Of a DNA stretch of 64,000 nt, positions 1 to 7,568 are shown piece after piece. Under the pieces are notes generated by a model. The model saw only the letters and a list, made by a program, of their open reading frames with translations, was not told the DNA's origin and did not search any database. The position numbers and the translations under genes were made by a program. The stretch's first letter is position 1; every line of letters begins with the position of its first letter. Source of the DNA: Clostridia bacterium (GTDB lineage Bacteria > Bacillota > Clostridia > Oscillospirales > Acutalibacteraceae); the NCBI GenBank assembly GCA_017517665.1, contig JAFWYP010000001.1, positions 1-64,000 on the forward strand. Direction: 5' to 3'.

Positions 1-768
1 GCTTCGGGCAAATTTCCTGTAAAAATTACAGTCAACACAATTATGCTCAAAGCACTTTCAGAGGCATTCAAGGCTGCACCCTGCCTTAACGCTCACATTG
101 ATTTCAACCGTAAGCTTGTAAGAGGTAAAATCACCGAGTTTGATGAAATCCACGTTTCTATGACATGGATTCTTCCCAACGGCGAAATGATGACCCTCAA
201 TCTTCATGATATCGGCAACAAGAGCCTTGTTGAGCTTACAGAATACATAGCTGATGTCGGCAGAAGAATCGGCAATACTGACCTCAATGAAGTTATGTTC
301 TCGGTTTCAATGCACGACACACTTAAAAAGCTCAGGAAGGGCAAAATCATTCAGGTTCTTCAGCGTCTTATCGGTTCAAAAACAGGTAAGTACAGAGTAA
401 AGACCCTTTCGGGCAAGGCAAAGAAGGAATACAACAAGATTCCCGAAAAAGACAGACTCACAAAATATGATATCGAGCAAGGTACAGTTACCGTTTCAAA
501 TATCGGTTCCGTAACAAGAGGAATTCCCGGAAGAGTTGCTCTTCTTTCGATTATTCCTCCCCAGGTATTTGTTGCCTGCATCGGTGCCGTCAATAAGAAG
601 CCTGTTGTAAAGCAGGACGAAAACGGCAATGATATCATTGTTGTAGGCAATGAAATGCCCATCGACCTTGTTTTTGACCACAGGGCCTGCGACTTCGGCG
701 ACCTTGTTCCCTTTATCAACAGACTTGAGGATATCTTTGCAAATCCCGAGCAGATGTATAATTGGTAA
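1..768 (+). CDS. 2-oxoacid dehydrogenase E2-type acyltransferase, C-terminal part
   Basis: The reading frame is open from base 1, so the true start lies upstream of the window. The visible 255 residues match the chloramphenicol-acetyltransferase-like catalytic domain of dihydrolipoyl acyltransferases (Pfam 2-oxoacid_dh). Near the end is the active-site block DHRACDFGDL, which lines up with the usual DHRxxDG: the catalytic His and Asp are kept but the Gly is Phe. A run PGRVALLSIIPPQVF precedes it, as in the family. No lipoyl or E1/E3-binding domain is visible, and the next gene is a glycosidase behind a terminator, so nothing here ties it to a dehydrogenase complex. Free-standing E2-like proteins are common in gut Clostridia and their substrate is unknown. 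The family is secure, the function is not. Confidence 0.8.
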   Translation, partial: ASGKFPVKITVNTIMLKALSEAFKAAPCLNAHIDFNRKLVRGKITEFDEIHVSMTWILPNGEMMTLNLHDIGNKSLVELTEYIADVGRRIGNTDLNEVMFSVSMHDTLKKLRKGKIIQVLQRLIGSKTGKYRVKTLSGKAKKEYNKIPEKDRLTKYDIEQGTVTVSNIGSVTRGIPGRVALLSIIPPQVFVACIGAVNKKPVVKQDENGNDIIVVGNEMPIDLVFDHRACDFGDLVPFINRLEDIFANPEQMYNW

Positions 769-774
769 AATATC

Positions 775-806
775 AGGACTGTTTCTTCGGAAACGGTCCT
801 TTTTTG
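775..806 (+). terminator. Intrinsic terminator after the E2-like gene
   Basis: An 11-bp stem (AGGACTGTTTC / GAAACGGTCCT, one T-G pair) closes on a TTCG tetraloop and is followed by seven T residues. It ends the acyltransferase transcript before the GH36 promoter. Confidence 0.9.
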
Positions 807-835
807 TTGACAAATAATGCAAAAGATTTTAATAT
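807..835 (+). promoter_or_regulatory. Promoter of the GH36 gene
   Basis: A perfect -35 TTGACA (807-812), a 17-bp spacer and a weaker -10 TAATAT (830-835) lie directly after the terminator. The predicted start leaves a leader of about 25 bases before the start codon at 867. Confidence 0.6.
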
Positions 836-866
836 TGAGTTATCAAACATGAAAGGCATTTAAAAA

Positions 867-2987
867 ATGAGCAGATTTTTTGATGTATACTGTCAGCAGG
901 GCGAAAATCCCGTTTTCAGCTACAGAAGCGGACTTGCAGTTTATGAAGAAACATTCGCAAACGGTGTGCTTCTTGCCTCGGGAAGCAATGCAGCGGGATA
1001 TCCGCTGAACGTGCTTTCAAATTATCCGTCAAGACTCAATCCTCTGCATTTTCATGAACCGTCGGCTTTCAACATTGAAATTGACGGTCAATGCGTAGAT
1101 TATAACTTGAAATTTATTGATTTCAAGTCGCTTGAAACCGAAAATTCACTGCAGTCAATTCTGACTCTTGAAAGCGGTATCAAGCCTGTGAGAATCAATG
1201 TTCACACAAATCTTGACGGCACGCAGATGTTTACCCGTTTTATTGAAATTGAAAATCTTTCAGACAAACCGCTTAATCTCAGCCGTCTTTCGCTCATATC
1301 GGGCGGTCTTGAAACAATGGAAAGAGCGCAGCTTACTGCGATGAACGATGTGAGCAAGCTTTATTCCGCAGGCTATTTTGACAACGATAACTGGGGCAGG
1401 GAAGGCGAGTTTGCATGGCATGACCTTACCCCCGGTGCTCATTCGGTGAATTACCGTTTCGGACGAGACAGATTCGGTCATCCTCTTTATTTTCTTCGCA
1501 ATAACATAACGGGGAAAATGTATTTTTATCAGATCGGCTGGAGTGGCGGATGCAGATTCACCGCCGACCTCAATGCCGCAACCGAAAGGAATTTCAGTTC
1601 ACTTGCATTCAAAGCTGAAATCACGTCGCATAACCCGATGATCATAATAAAACCTCACGAAACCTTTGTTTCTCCCGAGGTTCATGTGGGAATCATATCG
1701 GGCGGTCTTGATGAAGCGGTAAACGAAATGCACGGCCACACCAGAAAATCCGTTCTTAATTCGCCCGCCGCCGACCCTTCGGCTTGCTATGTAGGTGCAG
1801 GAATGGGTGCAGAGCACGATATGTCCGTTGAAACCTCAAAAGCCTTCATTGACCAATTCGCTGAAATGGGTGCAGAAATCTTCATTGTTGATGCCGGCTG
1901 GGAATGTCCTCCTGATGAAGAAAACCGCTGGGGCGAATATAACGGCAAAAACATCCCCGATTCCGACCGATATCCCGACGGAATAGGCGAGGTGAGGGAT
2001 TACTGTCACCAAAAGGGTCTGAAATTCGGACTGTGGGTTGATATTGAAAATCTCGGAAATAAATCTGATATATACCAAAAACATCCCGACTGGAGAGGCG
2101 AAACAATAATCGGAAATCAAAGCGGAAATCTTATTGATTTCAGCATTCCCGAGGCGGCGGAATGGGCGGAAAACGAGCTTGCACGCATTATCAGTGAATA
2201 TAAGCTTGATTTGCTCCGTGTTGACCATAATGTTTCGTTCAGGGATTATTTTACCGTGCGGAACGGAGAATGCAACTGCATTCATCATATTCAGGCGGTT
2301 TATGCCATGTATCAGAGACTCAAACGCCGTTTCCCCGAAGTGATTTTTGAAAACTGTGCAGGGGGCGGTGCACGAACAGACCTCGGAATGATGAAAAACT
2401 TCAATCATTCATGGGTTTCCGACTGGCAGAAGCCTCCGCGCTCTGTTTGTGTCACAAACGGCATGACCATGGCACTTCCTCCCGAAAGAGTTGACCGTCT
2501 TTTTGCAGGAATGGGATGCCACGAAAACGGCTCTCTTGATTTTCATATGAGAAACTGTATGCTAAGTCATATGTCGTTGAATGTTATTTCGCCCGCAACG
2601 GCGGCAATCAACTCCGTTCAGATGAATTTTGTCCGTCACAGCGTAGATATTTATAAGAATTTTATCAGAAAATTCCTGCCTGATTCAAAAATTTATCATC
2701 ACACACCCGAAACAGCAAAAACTCTTGACGGTTACTCCGTTCTCGAAATATCATCGTCCGACGGAAAGAAGGGCGCAATTGCCGCTTTTGCAATGACGGG
2801 AGAGAAAAAGGATAAGCTGAACATTGTTCCGAAGGGAATAAATCCGGGCATGACATATAAAATAACTCTTGATAACAGCGGTGCAGTCTTTACTGTAAAC
2901 GGTTATGAACTTGTATCAGAGGGAATTGATGTTTATATTCCGTCATCGCTTTCTTCGGAACTTGTTTTGTATGAAACAAACGGGTAA
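867..2987 (+). CDS. Alpha-galactosidase, glycoside hydrolase family 36
   Basis: This 706-residue protein has the three-part GH36 layout: an N-terminal beta-sandwich (about 1-290), a catalytic TIM barrel starting near FIVDAGWECP, and a small C-terminal beta domain. The barrel carries LLRVDHNV, whose Asp453 is the expected nucleophile, and ENCAGGGARTDLG followed by WVSDWQ, whose Asp519 is the expected acid/base. Length is typical (about 700-740). No signal peptide is present, so it should hydrolyse terminal alpha-galactosides (raffinose or melibiose type, or alpha-linked GalNAc as an alternative GH36 activity) inside the cell. AAAGG lies upstream of the ATG. It has its own promoter and is followed by the uracil permease; the sugar symporter at 4636 is a possible substrate importer (inference). 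Confidence 0.93.
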   Translation: MSRFFDVYCQQGENPVFSYRSGLAVYEETFANGVLLASGSNAAGYPLNVLSNYPSRLNPLHFHEPSAFNIEIDGQCVDYNLKFIDFKSLETENSLQSILTLESGIKPVRINVHTNLDGTQMFTRFIEIENLSDKPLNLSRLSLISGGLETMERAQLTAMNDVSKLYSAGYFDNDNWGREGEFAWHDLTPGAHSVNYRFGRDRFGHPLYFLRNNITGKMYFYQIGWSGGCRFTADLNAATERNFSSLAFKAEITSHNPMIIIKPHETFVSPEVHVGIISGGLDEAVNEMHGHTRKSVLNSPAADPSACYVGAGMGAEHDMSVETSKAFIDQFAEMGAEIFIVDAGWECPPDEENRWGEYNGKNIPDSDRYPDGIGEVRDYCHQKGLKFGLWVDIENLGNKSDIYQKHPDWRGETIIGNQSGNLIDFSIPEAAEWAENELARIISEYKLDLLRVDHNVSFRDYFTVRNGECNCIHHIQAVYAMYQRLKRRFPEVIFENCAGGGARTDLGMMKNFNHSWVSDWQKPPRSVCVTNGMTMALPPERVDRLFAGMGCHENGSLDFHMRNCMLSHMSLNVISPATAAINSVQMNFVRHSVDIYKNFIRKFLPDSKIYHHTPETAKTLDGYSVLEISSSDGKKGAIAAFAMTGEKKDKLNIVPKGINPGMTYKITLDNSGAVFTVNGYELVSEGIDVYIPSSLSSELVLYETNG

Positions 2988-3005
2988 AACCTTGTCGGAA
3001 AATGC

Positions 3006-3034
3006 TTTACAAATCGTTTTCGATGTGGTAGAGT
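3006..3034 (+). promoter_or_regulatory. Candidate promoter of uraA
   Basis: TTTACA (3006-3011), 17 bp, then TAGAGT (3029-3034). Both boxes are imperfect. The 77-base gap is too short for a PyrR attenuator or purine riboswitch and I see no hairpin in it. Confidence 0.4.
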
Positions 3035-3064
3035 TTTATTAATAAAAAATCGGAGGTTGAAAAA

Positions 3065-4456
3065 ATGTCAAAGAAAAAATTTGATGTAGGCGAAGGCATC
3101 TATGATGCAAAACAGCTCGGCTATCCCCGAATGGGTGTTCTCGGTGTTCAGCATATGTTCGCTATGTTCGGTGCAACGGTTCTCGTTCCTGCGCTTACGG
3201 GTCTGAGCGTTTCGGCAACGCTTCTTTTTGCAGGTCTCGGAACTCTTCTTTTCCATTTTCTTACCAAGGGTAAGGTTCCTGCATTCCTCGGTTCATCCTT
3301 TGCGTTCATCGGCGGCTATGCCGCAATAACCGCAGTCGGAACAGATGAAGCAGGCAATGCTGTCAATGACTACAGCCTTCTTCCTTATGCTTGCTTCGGC
3401 GTTGCATGTGCAGGCGTTCTCTATCTTGTTCTTTCCGCGCTTATCAAAGCTTTCGGTGCAAAGAAGGTTATGAGATTCTTCCCGCCCATCGTAACGGGCC
3501 CCATTATCATTGCAATCGGTCTCACTCTTTCTTCAAGCGCAATTTCAAACTGTCAGGCAAACTGGCTTGTTGCAGTTATTGCAATCGCAATTATAATTAT
3601 CTGCAATATCTGGGGCAAGGGTATGATTAAGATTATTCCCATTATGCTCGGTGTTCTCGGTTCATCGCTTGTTGCTGTTATTCTTCATTTCACAGGCATT
3701 ATGGAAACCCTTGACCCTGCAAAGCTTGAAGCATTCAAGTCAGCCGACTGGATTGGTCTTCCTTTCCAGATGAAAGATACCGTTTTCGGACTTTTGGCAG
3801 GCGATTTTGATAAGAATCTTCTTGTTTCCGCAGTTATCACAATCATGCCTATTTCACTTGCAACAATGGTTGAGCATATCGGTGATATTTCAGCTATCAG
3901 CTCCACCTGCAAGAAAAACTATATTGCAGATCCCGGTCTTCACAGAACACTTCTCGGTGACGGTCTTGCAACAATTCTTGCATCCCTTTTCGGTGCACCT
4001 GCAAACACAACTTACGGCGAAAATACAGGCGTTCTTTCGCTCTCAAAAGTATTTGACCCCAAGGTAGTCAGAATTGCAGCTTACCTTGCTGTTCTCGTTT
4101 CGTTCTCACCCAAGTTTGCAGCTCTCGTAAGTCTTATGCCCACAGCTACAATCGGCGGTGCATCCCTTGTTCTTTACGGTATGATTTCCGCAGTCGGTGT
4201 AAGAAACGTTGTTGAAAACAAGGTTAACTTTGAAAACACAAGAAACGTTATAATCGCTGCTCTTATTCTTGTTCTTTCAATCGGTATCAACTATGCAGGC
4301 GCAATCCAGATTCCCGTCGGCTCTGTAACAATCAGCCTTTCAGGTCTTGCTGTCGGTGCACTTGTAGGTATTATTCTCAATGCAATTCTTCCCGGTAAGG
4401 ACTACGAATTCGGAACGGATGAAAAGGGCGATCAGGCGGTTAATTTCAAAGTATAA
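3065..4456 (+). CDS. uraA: Uracil permease, NCS2 family
   Basis: The 463-residue, very hydrophobic protein belongs to the nucleobase:cation symporter-2 family and should bring uracil across the cytoplasmic membrane with protons. Near the N-terminus QHMFAMFGATVLVP is the family signature of the first membrane span, and APANTTYGENTGVLSLSK in the second half matches the substrate-binding loop of UraA (NTTYGENxG), which separates uracil permeases from xanthine or urate transporters. About 14 membrane segments are expected and length is normal. GGAGG sits 8 bases before the ATG. A strong terminator follows, so it is probably transcribed alone. No pyr genes are in view. Uracil is the best-supported substrate; xanthine is less likely. 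Confidence 0.9.
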   Translation: MSKKKFDVGEGIYDAKQLGYPRMGVLGVQHMFAMFGATVLVPALTGLSVSATLLFAGLGTLLFHFLTKGKVPAFLGSSFAFIGGYAAITAVGTDEAGNAVNDYSLLPYACFGVACAGVLYLVLSALIKAFGAKKVMRFFPPIVTGPIIIAIGLTLSSSAISNCQANWLVAVIAIAIIIICNIWGKGMIKIIPIMLGVLGSSLVAVILHFTGIMETLDPAKLEAFKSADWIGLPFQMKDTVFGLLAGDFDKNLLVSAVITIMPISLATMVEHIGDISAISSTCKKNYIADPGLHRTLLGDGLATILASLFGAPANTTYGENTGVLSLSKVFDPKVVRIAAYLAVLVSFSPKFAALVSLMPTATIGGASLVLYGMISAVGVRNVVENKVNFENTRNVIIAALILVLSIGINYAGAIQIPVGSVTISLSGLAVGALVGIILNAILPGKDYEFGTDEKGDQAVNFKV

Positions 4457-4475
4457 TCCGTTTTTGAATATTTCA

Positions 4476-4507
4476 GGAGCAGGTTTTCATGCCTGCTCCG
4501 TTTTTTG
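4476..4507 (+). terminator. Intrinsic terminator after uraA
   Basis: A perfect 8-bp stem GGAGCAGG / CCTGCTCC with a seven-base loop, followed after one G by seven T residues. Confidence 0.92.
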
Positions 4508-4635
4508 TTGTCTTTATAACCAAAAACTAAGATAGTTTACTGTGTGTAATTCACAAAAAAATATTGCGGTATTGAAAAACTGTTAAGTGTATGTTAATAT
4601 ATTATAGATAATTTATAAAGATAAGGAGAGATTAT

Positions 4636-6189
4636 ATGGCATCTGAATCAACCGCCAAGGTTGTTGAAGAGAAGGCACCGAGTGCTGTCCCCAAGGACAG
4701 ACGTTATGTCGGCTCCAAAGAAACCTTTGCATACATACTTGATGACATAGCTCAGAGCTTCAATATCGGTAAGTACGATGATGTTTTCAAGATGAATATC
4801 CTCAAAATCGACCTTGTTCTTCAGTCGGTTACAAACGGTATTATCAGCGTATGGGATATTATCAACGACCTTTTCCTTGCAACAATCGTTGATAAAACCC
4901 GCACAAGATGGGGTAAATTCAAGCCGTGGCTTGTAGTTTATGCTATTCCCGGTGTTTTCCTTACCGTTGTTTATTGGGCATTGCCTATTTTTATGGGCAC
5001 GGAAGGTATCGGTTCCAATATTTCGCGGTTTGCTATTTATCTTATATTACAGATTTTCTCAAACCTTGCGAGCTCACTTATTGCAATCGTCCGTCAGGGT
5101 ATGACATCAACCATTACCCCGAATATTATTGACCGAACAAGACTTATTACTTCAGCAAACCTTCTTTCGGGCTTCGTTGAAAAAGCACCCGAAATCCTTA
5201 TGGGTGTTCTGATTGATATTTATATCAACAGCCCCGCAAAGCAGGCACTCGAGTTAACCAACCCCGATATGTATCAGGCAGGTTACAACAGAATGTTTGT
5301 TCTCGGCGGTGTCATTACTGCGGTTGTATCCGGCCTTTTCGCACTCTTCTATGCCTTTGTTGCAAAAGAAAGAGTTATGCAGACTATTGACCGTCCCAGC
5401 GTATTTGGCGGTATCAAGTCGGTTATTACCAATAAGCCGCTTCTTCTTATCACTCTTTCCGAGTTCCTCGGTGCTTTCAGCCTTAACTCGGGCACAAACC
5501 TTTACTATATCGAAGTTCTCAACCTTGCATCAATGTCAACAATCGTTGGTATCCCCGGTGCGGTTGTTTCGCCTATCTCTTACTCCTACGTTCCCTGGGC
5601 ACGTTCCAAATTCTCAACGAAAGCTCTGTGGATTGCAGGCTCCCATGTTGACAGCGTCCTGATGCTCGGTGTATATGTGGCAGGTAAGTTTATCAACATA
5701 GGCGGCAAGAAGGGTTACGAAAGCCTTGCTGTTATGATTCCCGCATTTATGCTTCGTGAAACCATCTGGATGTTCTTCTGGGGTATCAGAAAGGTTATTC
5801 CCGAAGAAATGAGAAACGAAGCCATCGACTACGGCGAATGGAAGAATGGCTTCCGTTCCGAAGGTATGACAGGCGTTGCAAAGGGTCTTATTACCAAGAT
5901 GGTTAACAGTGTTAAGGGCGTTATTCAGCCCCTTCTTTTCAAGCTGTTCGGCTACGATAACACAAAGAATCAGGGTGCTCAGACTCCCGAAGCACGTTAT
6001 GCCCTCTTCTTCATGTGTACTCTTCTTCCCGTTGTCACAGGTATTCTCAGCATTGTTCCTCAGCTCTTCTATGACCTTCAGGGTGAAAAGAGAGACAGAA
6101 TGTATATGGAACTTCGTGAAAGACGTAAGGCAATTGCTGCAGAAGTTAAGGAATTTAACGATGCGGCAGGCACAGAAACAAACGAATAA
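4636..6189 (+). CDS. GPH/MFS-type sugar:cation symporter
   Basis: This 517-residue membrane protein is of the MFS_2 group (glycoside-pentoside-hexuronide:cation symporters, related to MelB). The loop after the second span reads DLFLATIVDKTRTRWGKFKPW, fitting the family pattern D(x)nDKTRTRWGKxRPW. About 12 spans are seen. A soluble N-terminal extension of about 30 residues (charged, KVVEEKAP) and a charged C-terminal tail lie in the cytoplasm. AAGGAG lies 9 bases before the ATG. It is flanked by its own terminator. The substrate cannot be read from sequence; its position near the intracellular GH36 enzyme suggests a galactoside or other small glycoside. A paralogue of the same superfamily is at 62276. 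Confidence 0.85.
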   Translation: MASESTAKVVEEKAPSAVPKDRRYVGSKETFAYILDDIAQSFNIGKYDDVFKMNILKIDLVLQSVTNGIISVWDIINDLFLATIVDKTRTRWGKFKPWLVVYAIPGVFLTVVYWALPIFMGTEGIGSNISRFAIYLILQIFSNLASSLIAIVRQGMTSTITPNIIDRTRLITSANLLSGFVEKAPEILMGVLIDIYINSPAKQALELTNPDMYQAGYNRMFVLGGVITAVVSGLFALFYAFVAKERVMQTIDRPSVFGGIKSVITNKPLLLITLSEFLGAFSLNSGTNLYYIEVLNLASMSTIVGIPGAVVSPISYSYVPWARSKFSTKALWIAGSHVDSVLMLGVYVAGKFINIGGKKGYESLAVMIPAFMLRETIWMFFWGIRKVIPEEMRNEAIDYGEWKNGFRSEGMTGVAKGLITKMVNSVKGVIQPLLFKLFGYDNTKNQGAQTPEARYALFFMCTLLPVVTGILSIVPQLFYDLQGEKRDRMYMELRERRKAIAAEVKEFNDAAGTETNE

Positions 6190-6193
6190 TAAT

Positions 6194-6224
6194 AAAACCC
6201 TCGACCTCAACGGTCGGGGGTTTT
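6194..6224 (+). terminator. Intrinsic terminator after the symporter
   Basis: AAAACCCTCGACC pairs with GGTCGGGGGTTTT (13 bp, one G-T pair) around a five-base loop. Confidence 0.85.
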
Positions 6225-6238
6225 AAACAGGATTTTGT

Positions 6239-6805
6239 ATGAAAAAAATATTAAAAGAAATTGAAAAGCTTTTAAGTAAAAAATCTAATGCGGTTATCGG
6301 AATTGACGGCTATTGTGCTTCGGGCAAAACAATGCTTGCAAATCTTATTGCCGAAAAATTTGATGTTCAAATTATACATATGGATGATTTTTTTCTGCCT
6401 TTTGATATGCGTACGGAGGATAGGCTCTCACAAGCGGGCGGAAATGTCCATTATGAGCGTTTTAATGCCGAAGTGATATCGGGACTCAAAAACGGCGCAG
6501 AGTTTGCTTACGGAGCGTTCAGCTGCCGATACGGCGGTTTTGCCGAAGCTAAGACTGTTTTACCCGATAAACCTGTTATAATCGAAGGCTCATATGCGTT
6601 TCATCCCGAAATAAAAGCTGCCTATGATCTGAAGATTTTTATGAAAGCGGATTATGAAACACGGCTTGAACGCATACTCAGAAGAAATGGCGCTGATGCG
6701 CTTGAGGTTTTTAAATCAAAATGGATACCTCTTGAAGACAGATACTTTGATGAATTTAATATTGAGGAAAAATCTGATATAATAATAAAACAGACCGAAA
6801 AGTAA
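6239..6805 (+). CDS. Uridine-kinase-like P-loop NTPase
   Basis: The 188-residue protein starts with the nucleotide-binding loop GIDGYCASGKTML (Walker A GxxxSGKT). IIHMDDFFLP follows, matching the MDDFF substrate-side motif of the phosphoribulokinase/uridine kinase superfamily, and then HYERFNAE. VIIEGSYAFHPE corresponds to the Walker B-like strand. Together these support a small kinase of a nucleoside or a related hydroxylated compound in the cytoplasm. It is shorter than Udk (about 210) and lacks its clear uridine-specific blocks, so the substrate is open. The terminator hairpin begins within the final codons. I found no strong Shine-Dalgarno box, only CAGGATTTTGT before the ATG. Confidence 0.75.
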   Translation: MKKILKEIEKLLSKKSNAVIGIDGYCASGKTMLANLIAEKFDVQIIHMDDFFLPFDMRTEDRLSQAGGNVHYERFNAEVISGLKNGAEFAYGAFSCRYGGFAEAKTVLPDKPVIIEGSYAFHPEIKAAYDLKIFMKADYETRLERILRRNGADALEVFKSKWIPLEDRYFDEFNIEEKSDIIIKQTEK

Positions 6806-6822
6806 TTTCTTTTCGGTCTGTT
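6789..6822. terminator. Bidirectional terminator overlapping a stop codon
   Basis: AACAGACCGAAAAG and CTTTTCGGTCTGTT form a perfect 14-bp stem with a six-base loop. The 5' arm lies in the last codons of the kinase gene and the TAA is at the loop. T-rich sequence lies beyond the stem on both strands, so it can end both the kinase and the convergent HPr transcript. Confidence 0.9.
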
Positions 6823-6835
6823 GTTTATTTGTTAA

Positions 6836-7099
6836 TTATTCTGCGAAGCCTGATTCAACAAGCTTAACAAGCTCATTAACAGCCTGTTCCTCATCGGGAC
6901 CGCCTGCGATAACACGGATGTTTGTGCCGCCCATAATACCGAGTGAAAGCACACCGAGAAGGCTCTTTGCATTTACTCTGCGTTCTTCCTTTTCAACCCA
7001 GATTGATGACTTGAATTCGTTTGCCTTCTGGATGAAGAATGTTGCAGGACGTGCATGAAGTCCGACCTGATTCTGAACAGTTACATCTTTTACATACAT
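6836..7099 (-). CDS. ptsH: HPr phosphocarrier protein
   Basis: The 87-residue protein has the HPr fold. GLHARPAT places the phosphorylated histidine at residue 15, and NAKSLLGVLSLGI places the regulatory serine at residue 46, exactly as in Bacillus HPr; so it is neither Crh (no His) nor a proteobacterial HPr (different Ser context). In Firmicutes, His15-P passes phosphate to PTS permeases, and Ser46-P, made by HPr kinase, is the CcpA co-repressor. The frame stays open upstream, but GGGAG about 10 bases before ATG 7099 and the exact residue alignment fix this start. No PTS enzyme is nearby. It has its own good promoter and shares a bidirectional terminator. Confidence 0.95.
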   Translation of the reverse strand: MYVKDVTVQNQVGLHARPATFFIQKANEFKSSIWVEKEERRVNAKSLLGVLSLGIMGGTNIRVIAGGPDEEQAVNELVKLVESGFAE

Positions 7100-7145
7100 A
7101 GCTATATATCTCCCACGCTGAAAATTTCTTGTTAACACATTACAT

Positions 7146-7173
7146 ATTATATCATAAAACTTCGCTTCGTCAA
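7146..7173 (-). promoter_or_regulatory. Promoter of ptsH
   Basis: Reading leftward: TTGACG (7173-7168), 16 bp, TATAAT (7151-7146). The predicted RNA starts near 7139, leaving a leader of about 40 bases. Confidence 0.75.
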
Positions 7174-7283
7174 CATCTTTAACCGCAGTTTTACTGCTTT
7201 TGAACATAATTCGGATTGTATGCCAAAGTGAGGGCGATCAGTAAATTATGTTTTGTTGAAATTGACTATAGACAAAATGTTTT

Positions 7284-7397
7284 TTTAAACTTGAGGATAA
7301 GAGGACTGAAGAAGAACCTTTTAACTATTATCCGCACAAGATAAAAGATTATTCACGGTTCTTCTGACCTCTTACACTTAGCACAAGTTCTCTCATT
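7284..7397 (-). ncRNA. Candidate rod-like structured RNA, family unknown
   Basis: In a 361-base gap without a gene (7208-7568), a strong leftward promoter (7405-7433) points at a long imperfect hairpin. Nested pairings, given on the plus strand, are AACTTG 7288-7293 with CAAGTT 7384-7389, AAGAGG 7299-7304 with CCTCTT 7368-7373, and AGAAGAACC 7310-7318 with GGTTCTTCT 7357-7365; the apical part can pair TTATC with GATAA. The predicted RNA start (about 7397) is 8 bases before the outermost pair. About 115 bases is short for 6S RNA (usually 170-200), and I could not match tmRNA, SRP or RNase P RNA, or a riboswitch class. No T-run follows, so the 3' end is uncertain. The strand rests on the promoter; the rest of the gap holds nothing else recognisable. 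Confidence 0.45.
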
Positions 7398-7404
7398 GCA
7401 GTAT

Positions 7405-7433
7405 ATTTTAATTGCGGAGAGCAAAAAAGTCAA
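7405..7433 (-). promoter_or_regulatory. Promoter of the candidate RNA
   Basis: Leftward TTGACT (7433-7428), 17 bp, TAAAAT (7410-7405): 5/6 in both boxes with ideal spacing. The only thing it can serve closely is the hairpin RNA at 7284-7397. Confidence 0.65.
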
Positions 7434-7528
7434 TGTACAAAAGTTATATTGTTTTATGAGATAAGCAACAATTTGTTATCACTTTCAACAAAATATTTAT
7501 CTTTTTTTCGTCAATGTGACAAAAAACA

Positions 7529-7563
7529 AAAGGAAACAAGGTGTTGCTGTCCTTGTTTCCTTT
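7529..7563 (-). terminator. Intrinsic terminator after the 3D-domain gene
   Basis: AAAGGAAACAAGG / CCTTGTTTCCTTT form a perfect 13-bp stem with a nine-base loop. The leftward transcript continues into TTTTGTTTTTT; the other strand also has a T-rich flank. Confidence 0.9.
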
Positions 7564-7568
7564 ATTTT

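Noticed and set aside
7261..7290. Rightward promoter-like TTGACT-18-TAAACT facing the same hairpin as the RNA candidate
   Set aside because: Weaker -10 and longer spacer than the leftward promoter, and the RNA would read into the convergent terminator only; kept as a minor alternative.
7284..7397. 6S RNA
   Set aside because: Too short, and no clear central bubble with the usual conserved flanks.
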